Positions 1-6,325 of a DNA stretch of 7,942 bases are shown here, in pieces (within the stretch, counting starts at the first letter, position 1; every line of letters begins with the position of its first letter). The notes beneath the pieces are model-generated. The model was not told the DNA's origin, searched no databases, and worked only from the letters and a program-made list of their open reading frames with translations. The DNA lies in NCBI GenBank assembly GCA_007129135.1, contig SKWB01000075.1, forward strand, positions 1 to 7,942. The letters run 5' to 3'. The DNA comes from Halococcaceae archaeon. Its GTDB lineage: Archaea; Halobacteriota; Halobacteria; Halobacteriales; Halalkalicoccaceae. The position numbers and the translations under genes are program-made.

Positions 1-1277
1 CGTTTGCTCTCGACCTCCGTCGGCTCGGTCATCAGCGCCTCGGGGACGAACTCCGGCCACTTCGTCGTCGGGGGGTGGACGCCGTAATCGAGCATCCGCT
101 TGGCGACGTCCGCGGCGTCCTGCTCGCCCGCGCTCGCGACGAACTCGTGGTGGAACGGTCCGTTCGGGATCCCGTACTCGATCCGTGAGGCGAGGTAGTT
201 CGCGTTCAACACGGCCTTCGCGCTCGCGTCGCGCAGTCCCTCGTCGCCGAGGCGAGCGATGTAGGCGTAGGCTTTGATCAGCACCAGCCAGTTCCCGGTG
301 TAGCCGTGGACCTTCCCGATGGAGTCTTCCGGCTCGAAGAACTCGTACCCCTCCTCGCTCTCTCTCACCTGCGGCGTCGGGAGGTACGGCTCGAGGTCCG
401 AGACGACACCGACCGGACCCGCGCCCGGACCGCCCCCGCCGTGTGGCGTCGCGAACGTCTTGTGCACGTTGTAGTGCATGATGTCGAAGCCCATGTCGCC
501 CGGGCGCGCACGGCCCAAGAGCGCGTTCAGGTTCGCCCCGTCGTAGTAGAGCAGCCCGCCGACGTCGTGGACCATCCCCGCGATCTCCTCGATCTCGCGC
601 TCGAACAGCCCGAGCGTGTTGGGGTTCGTGAGCATCAGCGCCGCGGTCTGCTCCGAGAGCGCGGCTTCGAGCGCCCCGACGTCCACGCGGCCGTCGTCGC
701 CCGAGGGGAGTTCGACCACGTCGTATCCCCCCAGAGCCGCGCTCGCGAAGTTCGTCCCGTGGGCGCTGTCCGGGATGACGACCTCGGTCCGCTGGTCGGC
801 CTCACCCTTCGCCTCGTGATACGCGCTCGCCAGCAGGATGCCGGTGAACTCGCCAGCCGCACCCGACGGCGGCTGGAGCGTCACCGCGTCCATCCCGCCG
901 ATGCGTGCGAGGTAGTCCTGGAGGTCGTAGAGCAGTTTCAGCGTCCCTTGCGTGCTCGCCTCCGACCGATCCGGGTGGACGAGACCCGAGGGAAGCGCCG
1001 CGACGTCCTCGGTGAACTTCGGGTTGTACTTCATCGTACAGCTCCCCAGTGGGTACGGCCCGCTTTCGACGCCGTAGTTCATCTGCGAGAGCCGGGTGTA
1101 GTGGCGCGCGAGTTCGGGTTCGGTGAGGTCCGGTAGGGTGAGCGAGTCGCGTTTCAGCCCGTTGGGGAGCGGGACGTCGTCGGTCGAGACGCTCTCTCTG
1201 TTCTTCTCCGAGAGCAGCGGCTCGTAGCCCTCACTCTCTGGGTCCTCCCACCGCGCCTGGTCGTAGTGAAGCGTCAC
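1..1277 (-). CDS. gcvPB: Glycine dehydrogenase (decarboxylating) subunit 2, P-protein beta subunit; partial, C-terminus beyond left edge
   Basis: This is the PLP-binding half of the two-subunit P-protein, which decarboxylates glycine and passes the aminomethyl group to lipoyl-GcvH. My translation of the minus strand gives 425 codons before the window edge; the family is usually somewhat under 500 residues, so a modest C-terminal piece is missing. Visible landmarks are [14 protein letters not shown] (about 73-86), DSAHGTN (170-176), YYDGANLNA (244-252) and the VHKTF segment, where Lys273 is the expected Schiff-base lysine, followed by a glycine-rich loop (280-285). The start is GTG, overlapping the gcvPA stop as GTGA, with a strong Shine-Dalgarno sequence inside the gcvPA tail, so translation is probably coupled to gcvPA. 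It is the last visible gene of the operon. Identification is firm from motifs and context; the C-terminus cannot be judged here. Confidence 0.96.
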   Translation of the reverse strand, partial: MTLHYDQARWEDPESEGYEPLLSEKNRESVSTDDVPLPNGLKRDSLTLPDLTEPELARHYTRLSQMNYGVESGPYPLGSCTMKYNPKFTEDVAALPSGLVHPDRSEASTQGTLKLLYDLQDYLARIGGMDAVTLQPPSGAAGEFTGILLASAYHEAKGEADQRTEVVIPDSAHGTNFASAALGGYDVVELPSGDDGRVDVGALEAALSEQTAALMLTNPNTLGLFEREIEEIAGMVHDVGGLLYYDGANLNALLGRARPGDMGFDIMHYNVHKTFATPHGGGGPGAGPVGVVSDLEPYLPTPQVRESEEGYEFFEPEDSIGKVHGYTGNWLVLIKAYAYIARLGDEGLRDASAKAVLNANYLASRIEYGIPNGPFHHEFVASAGEQDAADVAKRMLDYGVHPPTTKWPEFVPEALMTEPTEVESK

Positions 1278-2605
1278 GCCGCCACCTCCTCGACGGCGGC
1301 GACCAGATCGTCGACCGCCCCGGCGTTCGTCTCCGTGACACAGATCTGGACGTGGTCGTCGTCGAGCGCGTGGATCGCGAAGCCTTCCCCCTCGAGTGCC
1401 TCCCTGATCGCGTGAGCCGACCGGTCGGTTCGGGCGACGAACTCGCGGAAGTGGTGTCTGTCGTGGACCGGCGCTTCGATCCCGTCGATCGCGTCGAGCC
1501 GCTCTGCGAGTTCGAGCGGCAGTTCGATGCAGTCGGTCGCGAGGTCGACCAGCCCCGAGGCACCCAGGCTCGCGGCGTGCATCGCGGTACGAAGGGCGAC
1601 CCACGCCTGGTTCGTACAGATGTTCGACGTCGCGCGCTCGCGACGGATGTGCTGTTCTCGGGTCTGGAGGGTGAGCGTGTACGTCCGTTTTTCTGCACTG
1701 TCCTCGCTCGCCCCGACGAGCCGACCGGGGACCTGCCGGAGGAACTCCTCCCGGGTGGCGAACAGCCCGAGACCCATCCCGTAGCTCGTCGGCATGCCCA
1801 GCGTCGCTGCGTCGCCGACGACGACGTCGACGCCCACGTCGGCCGGTCTGGAGAGGACCGAGAGGGCGACCGGGTCCGTTCCCAGAACGAACATCGCGTC
1901 GTTCGCGTCCGCGAGCTCCCCCAGCTCCCCGAGTCGTTCCTCGATCGTCCCGCGTACCGTCGGGTTCTCGGCGTAGAGCATCACGACCTCCTCGTCGACG
2001 GACTCCGAGAGCGCCTCGACGTCGGCGTTCGCGTCGTCGGTCGGGTAGCTCTCGACTGCGAGTCCCGCCCCGTCCGCGTAGTTCTCGAGCACCGATCGGC
2101 ATCCCTCGCGGAGCAGGTCCGGGACGAGCACGCGGTGGCCGCTCGTTCCCCGCACCCGGTCCGCGAGCGTCGCGGCCTCGCCGAGCGCGGTCGCGGCGTC
2201 GTGCATCGAGCAGTTCGCCACCTCCAGGCCCGTCAACTCGACCAGCATCGACTGGTACTCGAAGAGCACCTGGAGAAAGCCCTGGGTGAGTTCGGGCTGG
2301 TACTGGGTGTAGCTCGTGAGGAACTCCTGTCGGTCCGCGACGTGGTCGACCAGCGACGGGACGTAGTGGTCGTAGTGACCGCGGCCGAGGAACTCCGTGA
2401 GGTCGTCGTTCCGGCCGAGCGTCCGTCCCAGTTCCTCTCTGATCTCCCGCTCGCCCCTCGGGTCGATATCGAACTCGCCGTCGAAGCGTACGCTCTCGGG
2501 GATGTCGAAGAGCTCCTCCTCGTCGTCCGCGCCGACCGCCGAGAGCATCTCGTCGACCTCCTCGGCCGTGTGCGGCGCGAACGGACTGCCCTCCGTCCGG
2601 CTCAT
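1274..2605 (-). CDS. gcvPA: Glycine dehydrogenase (decarboxylating) subunit 1, P-protein alpha subunit
   Basis: This 443-residue protein is the non-PLP half of the split glycine decarboxylase and pairs with GcvPB as a heterotetramer in the cytoplasm. The family signatures are present: [11 protein letters not shown] near the N-terminus (11-21), [15 protein letters not shown] (74-88), [11 protein letters not shown] (99-109), a [16 protein letters not shown] segment (275-290), and [20 protein letters not shown] (316-335). The length matches the family. The ATG at 2605 is preceded by GGAGG six bases upstream, which supports this start. The stop overlaps gcvPB as GTGA. Unlike the other junctions of the operon, 88 nt separate it from gcvH; that gap holds a possible internal promoter and a glycine-rich short ORF ending on the gcvPA start codon. 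No frameshift or missing block is seen. Confidence in function is high. Confidence 0.97.
   Translation of the reverse strand: MSRTEGSPFAPHTAEEVDEMLSAVGADDEEELFDIPESVRFDGEFDIDPRGEREIREELGRTLGRNDDLTEFLGRGHYDHYVPSLVDHVADRQEFLTSYTQYQPELTQGFLQVLFEYQSMLVELTGLEVANCSMHDAATALGEAATLADRVRGTSGHRVLVPDLLREGCRSVLENYADGAGLAVESYPTDDANADVEALSESVDEEVVMLYAENPTVRGTIEERLGELGELADANDAMFVLGTDPVALSVLSRPADVGVDVVVGDAATLGMPTSYGMGLGLFATREEFLRQVPGRLVGASEDSAEKRTYTLTLQTREQHIRRERATSNICTNQAWVALRTAMHAASLGASGLVDLATDCIELPLELAERLDAIDGIEAPVHDRHHFREFVARTDRSAHAIREALEGEGFAIHALDDDHVQICVTETNAGAVDDLVAAVEEVAA
1283..1290 (-). promoter_or_regulatory. Strong Shine-Dalgarno sequence for gcvPB
   Basis: The minus strand reads AGGAGGTG five bases before the GTG start of gcvPB, a near-complete match to the archaeal anti-Shine-Dalgarno sequence. 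It lies inside the last codons of gcvPA. It supports the GTG start and indicates internal initiation on a polycistronic message. Confidence 0.8.
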
Positions 2606-2646
2606 CGGACCCCTCCGATCCGCCCGCCGTGTCCGTGGTCGTCCAT
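2602..2646 (-). CDS. Possible 14-residue glycine-rich upstream ORF (leader peptide) before gcvPA
   Basis: On the minus strand an ATG at 2646-2644 opens a short frame encoding [14 protein letters not shown] followed by TGA. The stop shares bases with the gcvPA start, giving an ATGA overlap. Five of the fourteen codons are glycine, the substrate of the enzyme encoded next. The ATG lies within a few bases of the transcript start predicted from the AT-rich element at 2671-2680, so it could be translated from a leaderless mRNA. The gcvPA Shine-Dalgarno sequence lies within its codons, so ribosome movement could affect gcvPA initiation. This is inference: GC-rich DNA favours Gly and Arg codons by chance, and I know of no described haloarchaeal leader of this kind. 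Confidence 0.3.
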   Translation of the reverse strand: MDDHGHGGRIGGVR

Positions 2647-2669
2647 CACACGATACGGTTACGACCGCG

Positions 2670-2682
2670 AGTATATGATAAC
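2670..2682 (-). promoter_or_regulatory. Candidate internal promoter (TATA-like) between gcvH and gcvPA
   Basis: The 88-nt gap between gcvH and gcvPA contains a clearly AT-richer patch, reading TTATCATATAC on the minus strand, in otherwise GC-rich sequence. The usual archaeal spacing of about 26 nt would place the transcript start near 2649, three bases before the upstream ATG at 2646 and about 44 nt before gcvPA. A gap and TATA-like element inside an otherwise overlapping operon suggest gcvPA-gcvPB can be transcribed separately. The purine-rich BRE upstream is not convincing. Confidence 0.4.
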
Positions 2683-2693
2683 GGTGGTTGGGC

Positions 2694-3077
2694 TCAGGCG
2701 ATCTGCTCGCCGTAGGCCTCCGGACTGAGCAGCGCGTCGAGTTCGTCGGGGTCGTCGACGTCGATCTCGATCATCCACCCCTCGCCGTAGGGGTCGTCGT
2801 TGACGAGTTCGGGCTGGTCCGCGACCGCCTCGTTCACCGCCGAGACCGTGCCCGAAACCGGCGCGTAGAGGTCCGACACCGCCTTGATCGACTCGACGAC
2901 GCCGAACGCCTCCTCCTGACCGACCTCCTCGCCCTCGGCGGGGAGTTCGACGAACACCACGTCGCCGAGTTCGTCCTGCGCGAAGTCGGTGATGCCGACG
3001 CGCACCGTTCCGTCGTCCTCGCGTGCCCACTCGTGGCTCTCCAGAACTCGCAGGTCGTCCGGTATCTCGAAACTCAT
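2694..3077 (-). CDS. gcvH: Glycine cleavage system H protein (lipoyl carrier)
   Basis: This 127-residue protein is the lipoyl carrier that shuttles the aminomethyl group between P, T and L proteins. The N-terminus ([11 protein letters not shown], about 10-20) is the usual H-protein opening. The lipoylation site is [14 protein letters not shown], with Lys65 as the modified residue, followed by the [12 protein letters not shown] hairpin. [11 protein letters not shown] in the C-terminal third and the total length match the family. The ATG overlaps the gcvT stop as ATGA, and GGAGG sits four bases upstream inside the gcvT tail, so it is translationally coupled to gcvT. The following gene, gcvPA, is 88 nt away. 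A lipoate ligase or LipA/LipB system must act on it from elsewhere in the genome. No anomalies are seen. Confidence 0.97.
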   Translation of the reverse strand: MSFEIPDDLRVLESHEWAREDDGTVRVGITDFAQDELGDVVFVELPAEGEEVGQEEAFGVVESIKAVSDLYAPVSGTVSAVNEAVADQPELVNDDPYGEGWMIEIDVDDPDELDALLSPEAYGEQIA

Positions 3078-4153
3078 ACTCCCTCCACGAAACGGGGGGA
3101 CTCAACCCTTGCCCTTTTTTCCTCGCCACGGATCCGTACTGCTACTTCGGTACCAGGTTCGGCCACCTCGCTCGGGACGTAGCCGAGGCCGATCGGCTCG
3201 CCGAGCGTGGGACTCATCGTCCCGCTGGTCACCTCCCCGACGTCCGCCCCGTCGTGGACGATCGGATAGCCGTGACGCGGGATCCCCCGCTCTTCGAGTG
3301 CGACACCGACGAACAGCGCCGCCGGACCTTCCTCCCTCTCGCGTGCGAGCGCGTCGCGGCCGACGAACTCGGTCTCCAGGTCGACCGCGAAGCCGATTCT
3401 GCCCTGGAACGGCGTTCGGGGGTTCTCCGTGGGGTGGAAGTCCTGCCCGGAGAGGAGAAAGCCCGACTCCATCCGGAGGGTATCGCGCGCGCCGAGTCCG
3501 CAGGGCTGGCACTCCAGCGCGCCCCAGACCGTCTCCGCGTCGTCCCACGGACAGAGCACCTCGTAGCCGTCCTCGCCCGTGTAGCCCGTCCGCGCGAGGA
3601 GGCAGTCGGCACCCTCGATCGTCCCCTCTACGAACGCGAACCGCGAGGTCTCGGAGAGCTCCTCGTCGGCGGCCCCGTCGACGAGCGCCGGTGCCTCGGG
3701 GCCCTGTACCGCGTACATCGCCCACCCTTCGGTCTCGTTCTCTACGTCGCAGTCGAGACCCCACTCCTCTCGGTGCTCGACCCACCGCGACTCCATCTCC
3801 TCGTCGTGGCCCGCGTTCGGGATGAAGAGGAACTCCTCCTCGCCGAGCCGGTAGAAGACGGTGTCGTCGAGCATGATCCCCTCGTCGTCCGTGATCGCGG
3901 CGTACCGGGCGCGACCGACCGGCATCTCCACCGCGTCGTTCGTCGTGAGCCGGGTCATCAGCGCCGCGGCGTCAGGCCCGGAGACGCGGATCTCTCCCAT
4001 GTGCGAGACGTCGAAGATCCCCGCTTCCTCGCGGACCGCCGCGTGCTCCTCTTTTATCGAGTCGAACTCGACCGGCATGTCCCAGCCACCGAACTCGATC
4101 ACCCGCGCGCCACTGGCCTCGTGGGTGGCGGCGAGCGGCGGATTGCGTGCCAT
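3074..4153 (-). CDS. gcvT: Glycine cleavage system T protein, aminomethyltransferase
   Basis: The 359-residue T-protein takes the aminomethyl group from GcvH, releases ammonia and forms the methylene derivative of the folate or pterin carrier. Family landmarks are all present: [17 protein letters not shown] (21-37), FDVSHMGEI (47-55), LTTND (69-73), the [11 protein letters not shown] segment (92-102) with Asp96/Asp97 at the expected catalytic acid position, [11 protein letters not shown] (188-198), GARDTLRME (221-229), and the C-terminal [13 protein letters not shown] (306-318). It is the first gene of the operon. There is no Shine-Dalgarno sequence before the ATG, but an AT-richer element lies about 27 nt upstream, so the message is probably leaderless. 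Its length equals the usual single-domain T-protein, not a dimethylglycine dehydrogenase fusion. Confidence 0.96.
   Translation of the reverse strand: MARNPPLAATHEASGARVIEFGGWDMPVEFDSIKEEHAAVREEAGIFDVSHMGEIRVSGPDAAALMTRLTTNDAVEMPVGRARYAAITDDEGIMLDDTVFYRLGEEEFLFIPNAGHDEEMESRWVEHREEWGLDCDVENETEGWAMYAVQGPEAPALVDGAADEELSETSRFAFVEGTIEGADCLLARTGYTGEDGYEVLCPWDDAETVWGALECQPCGLGARDTLRMESGFLLSGQDFHPTENPRTPFQGRIGFAVDLETEFVGRDALAREREEGPAALFVGVALEERGIPRHGYPIVHDGADVGEVTSGTMSPTLGEPIGLGYVPSEVAEPGTEVAVRIRGEEKRARVESPRFVEGV
3082..3086 (-). promoter_or_regulatory. Shine-Dalgarno sequence for gcvH
   Basis: GGAGG on the minus strand lies four bases before the gcvH ATG and within the last codons of gcvT. It supports internal initiation at the ATGA overlap on a gcvT-gcvH message. 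Confidence 0.65.
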
Positions 4154-4176
4154 GGCCCCACGCTCGACCGCCAGCG

Positions 4177-4192
4177 TCTAAGGGTTTCGTAT
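4177..4192 (-). promoter_or_regulatory. Probable leaderless promoter of the gcvT operon
   Basis: The minus strand reads ATACGAAACCCTTAGA. CGAAA resembles the haloarchaeal BRE, and CCCTTAGA is a weak TATA element centred about 27 nt before the gcvT ATG. With standard archaeal spacing, transcription would start at or within a base or two of the ATG. The absence of a Shine-Dalgarno sequence before gcvT agrees with this. Confidence 0.5.
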
Positions 4193-4247
4193 CCGGGTCC
4201 CTGTGATCGCCTTCCGACCGTACACCGCGGGCCGGTATACGAAACCC
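4182..4247. repeat. Inverted repeat of an 11-bp promoter-like element in the divergent intergenic region
   Basis: GGGTTTCGTAT at 4182-4192 is the exact reverse complement of ATACGAAACCC at 4237-4247, with a 44-nt spacer. The match extends outward from the ATAC end: both copies carry CCGG next to it, separated from ATAC by one extra T in the right copy. The left copy overlaps the gcvT promoter and the right copy faces the cupin remnant. This arrangement fits divergent promoters built on the same element, or paired operator sites for one regulator. Confidence 0.6.
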
Positions 4248-4286
4248 GTCACGACGGAGCTTCAGCGATCGCGGGTGGAGCCCACC

Positions 4287-4313
4287 CACCGTCGAGAACC
4301 ACAGTCGACGGTG
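4287..4313 (+). repeat. 9-bp perfect hairpin upstream of the cupin remnant
   Basis: CACCGTCGA (4287-4295) pairs perfectly with TCGACGGTG (4305-4313) across a 9-nt loop. The last three bases of the right arm are the GTG that best fits the start of the cupin remnant, so in RNA the stem would occlude that start. Two short palindromes follow immediately (4317-4326 and 4323-4330). No T-run follows, so it is not an obvious terminator. Confidence 0.55.
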
Positions 4314-4695
4314 ACGGAGACGTCTCGAGAGGGTTTCACCCGGGTGCGTTTCGACGTCCTGTCTCCCGAACGCGACACCCACAGGAGGTCACGCCGCGTC
4401 TGCCCTACGGTGCCGGCACGCCCGCGATGGTGGGCGTTGCGTACGCATCGAGACCGCGGTCCTGCTCCCCGTCACGGCGCTCGCCACCGGCCTCGTGTTT
4501 CGTCCGGAGGATCGCCACGACGAGGCCGAACGCTACGAACTGTCGCCGGGTGATCTCGTCCGGATCGGTCCGGACACAGTCCGGAGCGTCCACAACGAGA
4601 GCGAAGGGGACCGGAGCTGGCTCACGTGCGGGGCACCCCCTCTCGGGACCGTCGACGATTTCGGCGAGTATCGGGTGCCCGACGGAGAGGTGTAG
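4311..4695 (+). pseudogene. Decayed single-domain cupin gene (three reading frames)
   Basis: The last 66 codons form an open frame (4495-4695) that looks like the second half of a small cupin: RYELSPGDLVRIGPDTVRSVHNE, then WLTCGAPPLGTVDDFGEYRVPDG. In the cupin motif the usual metal-binding His is replaced by Arg, as in many haloarchaeal cupins. This frame stays open upstream (IETAVLLPVTALATGLVF, about 4447-4500) but lacks a good start. Protein-like sequence instead continues in a second frame (PQEVTPRLPYGAGTPAMVGVAYA, about 4379-4447) and then a third (MTETSREGFTRVRFDVL from GTG 4311). Joined, they give roughly 128 residues, the normal size of a single-domain cupin. Two apparent one-base losses, near 4370-4380 and near 4447, would explain it. 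The C-terminal assignment is fairly good; the upstream parts are inferred. GTG 4275 is an alternative start in the first frame. Sequencing errors are possible. Confidence 0.5.
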
Positions 4696-4958
4696 GTGAC
4701 GCTCGGGAAGGCGGGTTCCGCGGAGGACGGTGACGAGAGGCGTCACCGTACAGATTACTTCGGGAATCGGGAGACGCTAGCGGTCGGACCCGTCTCGGAA
4801 GCGAGTCGCGGTAGGCGATCGTGGGGTTTCCCGACGAGTACGGGGGACACGCCGGGGTGATACACCGCCCGTAACGATATGAAATCGGATCGGGGAGGAC
4901 GAGTATCGGTCCCGGACGGATCCGATGGGCTTTCGGCGACGACCGGACTGGGCGTGGT
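4696..4958. other. Intergenic region upstream of the NYN gene
   Basis: This 263-bp stretch holds no convincing conserved gene in any frame. It contains the 4729-4747 hairpin, an inverted repeat ATCGGATC (4884-4891) / GATCCGAT (4919-4926), an AT-richer patch at about 4871-4888 that could act as a promoter, and a 27-codon ORF ending on the start of the next gene. Confidence 0.5.
4729..4747 (+). repeat. 7-bp hairpin downstream of the cupin remnant
   Basis: GGTGACG (4729-4735) and CGTCACC (4741-4747) form a perfect stem with a 5-nt loop. It lies 34 nt after the cupin stop. No T-run follows, so terminator function is doubtful. A direct copy of GGTGACG also occurs at 4695-4701. Confidence 0.4.
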
Positions 4959-4962
4959 ATGA
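4879..4962 (+). CDS. Possible 27-residue ORF overlapping the NYN gene start
   Basis: An ATG at 4879 opens a 27-codon frame beginning MKSDRGGRV and ending LGVV, whose TGA overlaps the NYN start as ATGA. I recognise no family. It has no Shine-Dalgarno sequence. The overlap is of the kind seen in coupled genes, but a frame this short in GC-rich DNA is easily chance. Confidence 0.15.
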   Translation: MKSDRGGRVSVPDGSDGLSATTGLGVV

Positions 4963-5411
4963 AACGGTTTCTAGAGCGAGCGATCGATCTCGAACGGACC
5001 CACCGGGTGGGGCTGTTCGTCGACGGCCCGAACGTCCTCAGGGAGGAGTTCGACGTCGACCTCGACGACGTCCGGGCGGCCGGCGAGCGCTTCGGCACCC
5101 TCGCGATCACCCGGCTCTACCTCGACGAACACGCGACGCCGGGGCTGATCCAGGCGGGCGAGGCCCGCGGCTTCGAGGTCGTGATCACGAGCGGCGACGT
5201 CGACGTCAGGCTGGCGATCGACGCGACCGAACTCGTCTGCGAGGGGACGTTTGAGACGCTCGTGATCGTCTCGCGGGATACGGATTTCAAACCCGTCGTC
5301 GAGCTCGCCGGCCGCAGAGGCGTCGAGACGGTCGCGGTCGCACCCGGACTGCACGGACGCTCCGACGCGCTCGCGAACGCGGCGAACGAGGCGGTCACGC
5401 TCGGCGAGTGA
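4959..5411 (+). CDS. NYN domain (LabA-like PIN fold) protein, TIGR00288-type putative ribonuclease
   Basis: This 150-residue protein has the NYN/DUF88 layout of PIN-fold nucleases. The sequence LGLF-like strand VGLFVDGPNV carries Asp22 and Asn25 of the N-terminal acidic site. TSGDVDVRLAID (78-88) carries Asp80, Asp82 and Asp88, and VSRDTDFKP (104-112) carries Asp107 and Asp109. These acidic residues are expected to bind metal for RNA cleavage. The remainder (LYLDEHATPGLIQAGEARGFEVV, in two blocks around 53-75) fits archaeal TIGR00288-family members of similar length. The substrate is unknown. The ATG at 4959 lacks a Shine-Dalgarno sequence; CTTTCG about 27 nt upstream is a weak leaderless promoter, and the AT-rich patch near 4875 is an alternative. 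It lies 34 nt before the next gene on the same strand. Fold assignment is good; the nuclease role is from family knowledge. Confidence 0.88.
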   Translation: MKRFLERAIDLERTHRVGLFVDGPNVLREEFDVDLDDVRAAGERFGTLAITRLYLDEHATPGLIQAGEARGFEVVITSGDVDVRLAIDATELVCEGTFETLVIVSRDTDFKPVVELAGRRGVETVAVAPGLHGRSDALANAANEAVTLGE

Positions 5412-5414
5412 GAG

Positions 5415-5423
5415 CGTTTTTGA
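5415..5423 (+). promoter_or_regulatory. T-tract: probable TATA element for the TatD-like gene, possible terminator of the NYN gene
   Basis: CGTTTTTGA begins four bases after the NYN stop, with five consecutive T at 5417-5421. Its centre is about 26 nt before the ATG at 5446, the usual archaeal TATA spacing, and that ATG has no Shine-Dalgarno sequence, so a leaderless transcript is likely. The same T-run could end the upstream transcript. Confidence 0.5.
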
Positions 5424-5445
5424 GCGGCGCGGTCCGAGAGCGGAC

Positions 5446-6288
5446 ATGAGCGAGTTCGAGTCGCCGGTCCTCGACAACCACCTCCATCTCGATCCGGAGC
5501 ACGGCCGCGGAATCGAAGCCGTGAAAGAGTTCGCCCGCACGGGCGGGACCCACCTCCTCGTCGTCAACAAGCCCTCCTGGCACCTCGGTGACCTCCCCAC
5601 GGGGAGAGACTCGTTCGAGGGGGTCTTCGAGACGACGATCGAGGCGGTCAGGGAGGCCACCGAGGAGCTTCCCGGCCGCGCGTGGCCTGTGCTTGGCGTC
5701 CACCCCGCGCTCGTCTCACAGCTCGTAGAGGCGGGATCGACGCCCGAGGAGGCGGCGGAGGTCATGCGTATGGGGATCGACCTCGCGGCGGAGTACGTCG
5801 GATCTGGCCGCGCGCTCGCGCTCAAGTCCGGCCGACCACACTACGAGGTGAGTGAGGAGACCTGGGAGGCCTCGAACGACGTCCTCCGTCACGCGCTCGC
5901 GCGTGGTGCCGAGCGCGACTGCGTCGTTCAGCTACACACCGAGTCGAGCGAGGACCTCACGGAGATCACCGACTGGGCGGTCGAGCGTGGCCTCGCGCGC
6001 GAGAGGGTCGTGAAACACTTCGCCTCGGGCACCCTCGAGGGGCCGACGCCGAGCGTGATCAGCCGGAAAGGGGAGCTCCGGACGGCAGCGGAGCGGGGGG
6101 AGCCGTTCCTGATGGAGACCGACTTCATCGACGATCCCGACCGGCCGGGTGCGGTGTTGGGTCCGAAGACCGTCCCGAGGAGGGTGGCGTGGCTCCGCGA
6201 GGAGGGCTACGGGGGAGCGATCGAGACGGCGCACGTCGAAACCCCGAGACGGCTCTACGGTATCGATACCCTGGCCGAACTCGCGTAG
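5446..6288 (+). CDS. TatD-superfamily metal-dependent hydrolase (COG1099-like, TIM barrel)
   Basis: This 280-residue protein belongs to the amidohydrolase/TatD superfamily and most resembles the archaeal COG1099 group of predicted TIM-barrel hydrolases. Metal-ligand motifs appear in the usual order: LDNHLHLD with His12 and His14 on strand 1; GVHP (84-87); LKSGRPHYE with His132 and Glu134 (126-134); VVQLHTE with His164; VKHFAS with His191; and METDFIDD with Asp226 on strand 8. TatD relatives are two-metal DNA or RNA exonucleases or deacylases; the substrate of this archaeal branch has not been established to my knowledge. The start follows a T-rich promoter element at leaderless spacing. It lies 34 nt after a putative RNase gene and 37 nt before a DUF2150 gene on the same strand. 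No lesions are seen. Confidence 0.9.
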   Translation: MSEFESPVLDNHLHLDPEHGRGIEAVKEFARTGGTHLLVVNKPSWHLGDLPTGRDSFEGVFETTIEAVREATEELPGRAWPVLGVHPALVSQLVEAGSTPEEAAEVMRMGIDLAAEYVGSGRALALKSGRPHYEVSEETWEASNDVLRHALARGAERDCVVQLHTESSEDLTEITDWAVERGLARERVVKHFASGTLEGPTPSVISRKGELRTAAERGEPFLMETDFIDDPDRPGAVLGPKTVPRRVAWLREEGYGGAIETAHVETPRRLYGIDTLAELA

Positions 6289-6290
6289 AG

Positions 6291-6303
6291 AAAGGACTTT
6301 GAC
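6291..6303 (+). promoter_or_regulatory. Probable leaderless promoter of the DUF2150 gene
   Basis: AAAGGACTTTGAC lies in the short gap after the TatD-like gene. GAAAG resembles a BRE, and the CTTTGA core is centred about 27 nt before the ATG at 6326. No Shine-Dalgarno sequence precedes that ATG. Confidence 0.5.
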
Positions 6304-6325
6304 GCCACGTCCGCTCTCCACTCCT

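Noticed and set aside
2606..2693. Glycine riboswitch before gcvPA
   Set aside because: The gap is only 88 nt, lacks the conserved glycine aptamer stems I would expect, and this riboswitch class is known from bacteria.
1352..2728. 458-codon plus-strand open frame opposite gcvPA
   Set aside because: Arg/Val-rich shadow of gcvPA codon periodicity with no domain signature.
4331..4349. Third copy of the gcvT promoter element (GGGTTTCACCCGGGT)
   Set aside because: It shares GGGTTTC and CCGGGT with 4182-4198 but lacks the GTAT centre, and it lies within the cupin coding frame (GFTRVR). Coding constraint and chance explain it better.
3023..4699. Long plus-strand open frame (558 codons) opposite gcvT
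   Set aside because: Arg/Pro-rich translation with no recognisable motif, antisense to gcvT, whose full set of family motifs is intact. Long antisense frames are expected in GC-rich haloarchaeal DNA. Only its 3' end coincides with part of the cupin remnant.
4729..4747. Intrinsic terminator for the cupin gene
   Set aside because: The hairpin is real, but no T-run follows, and archaeal termination relies mainly on T-tracts; listed only as a repeat.
6149..6325. N-terminal extension of the DUF2150 protein to 6149
   Set aside because: This part overlaps the TatD-like gene, is Arg-rich and unlike the acidic remainder. The ATG at 6326 has a promoter at leaderless distance.
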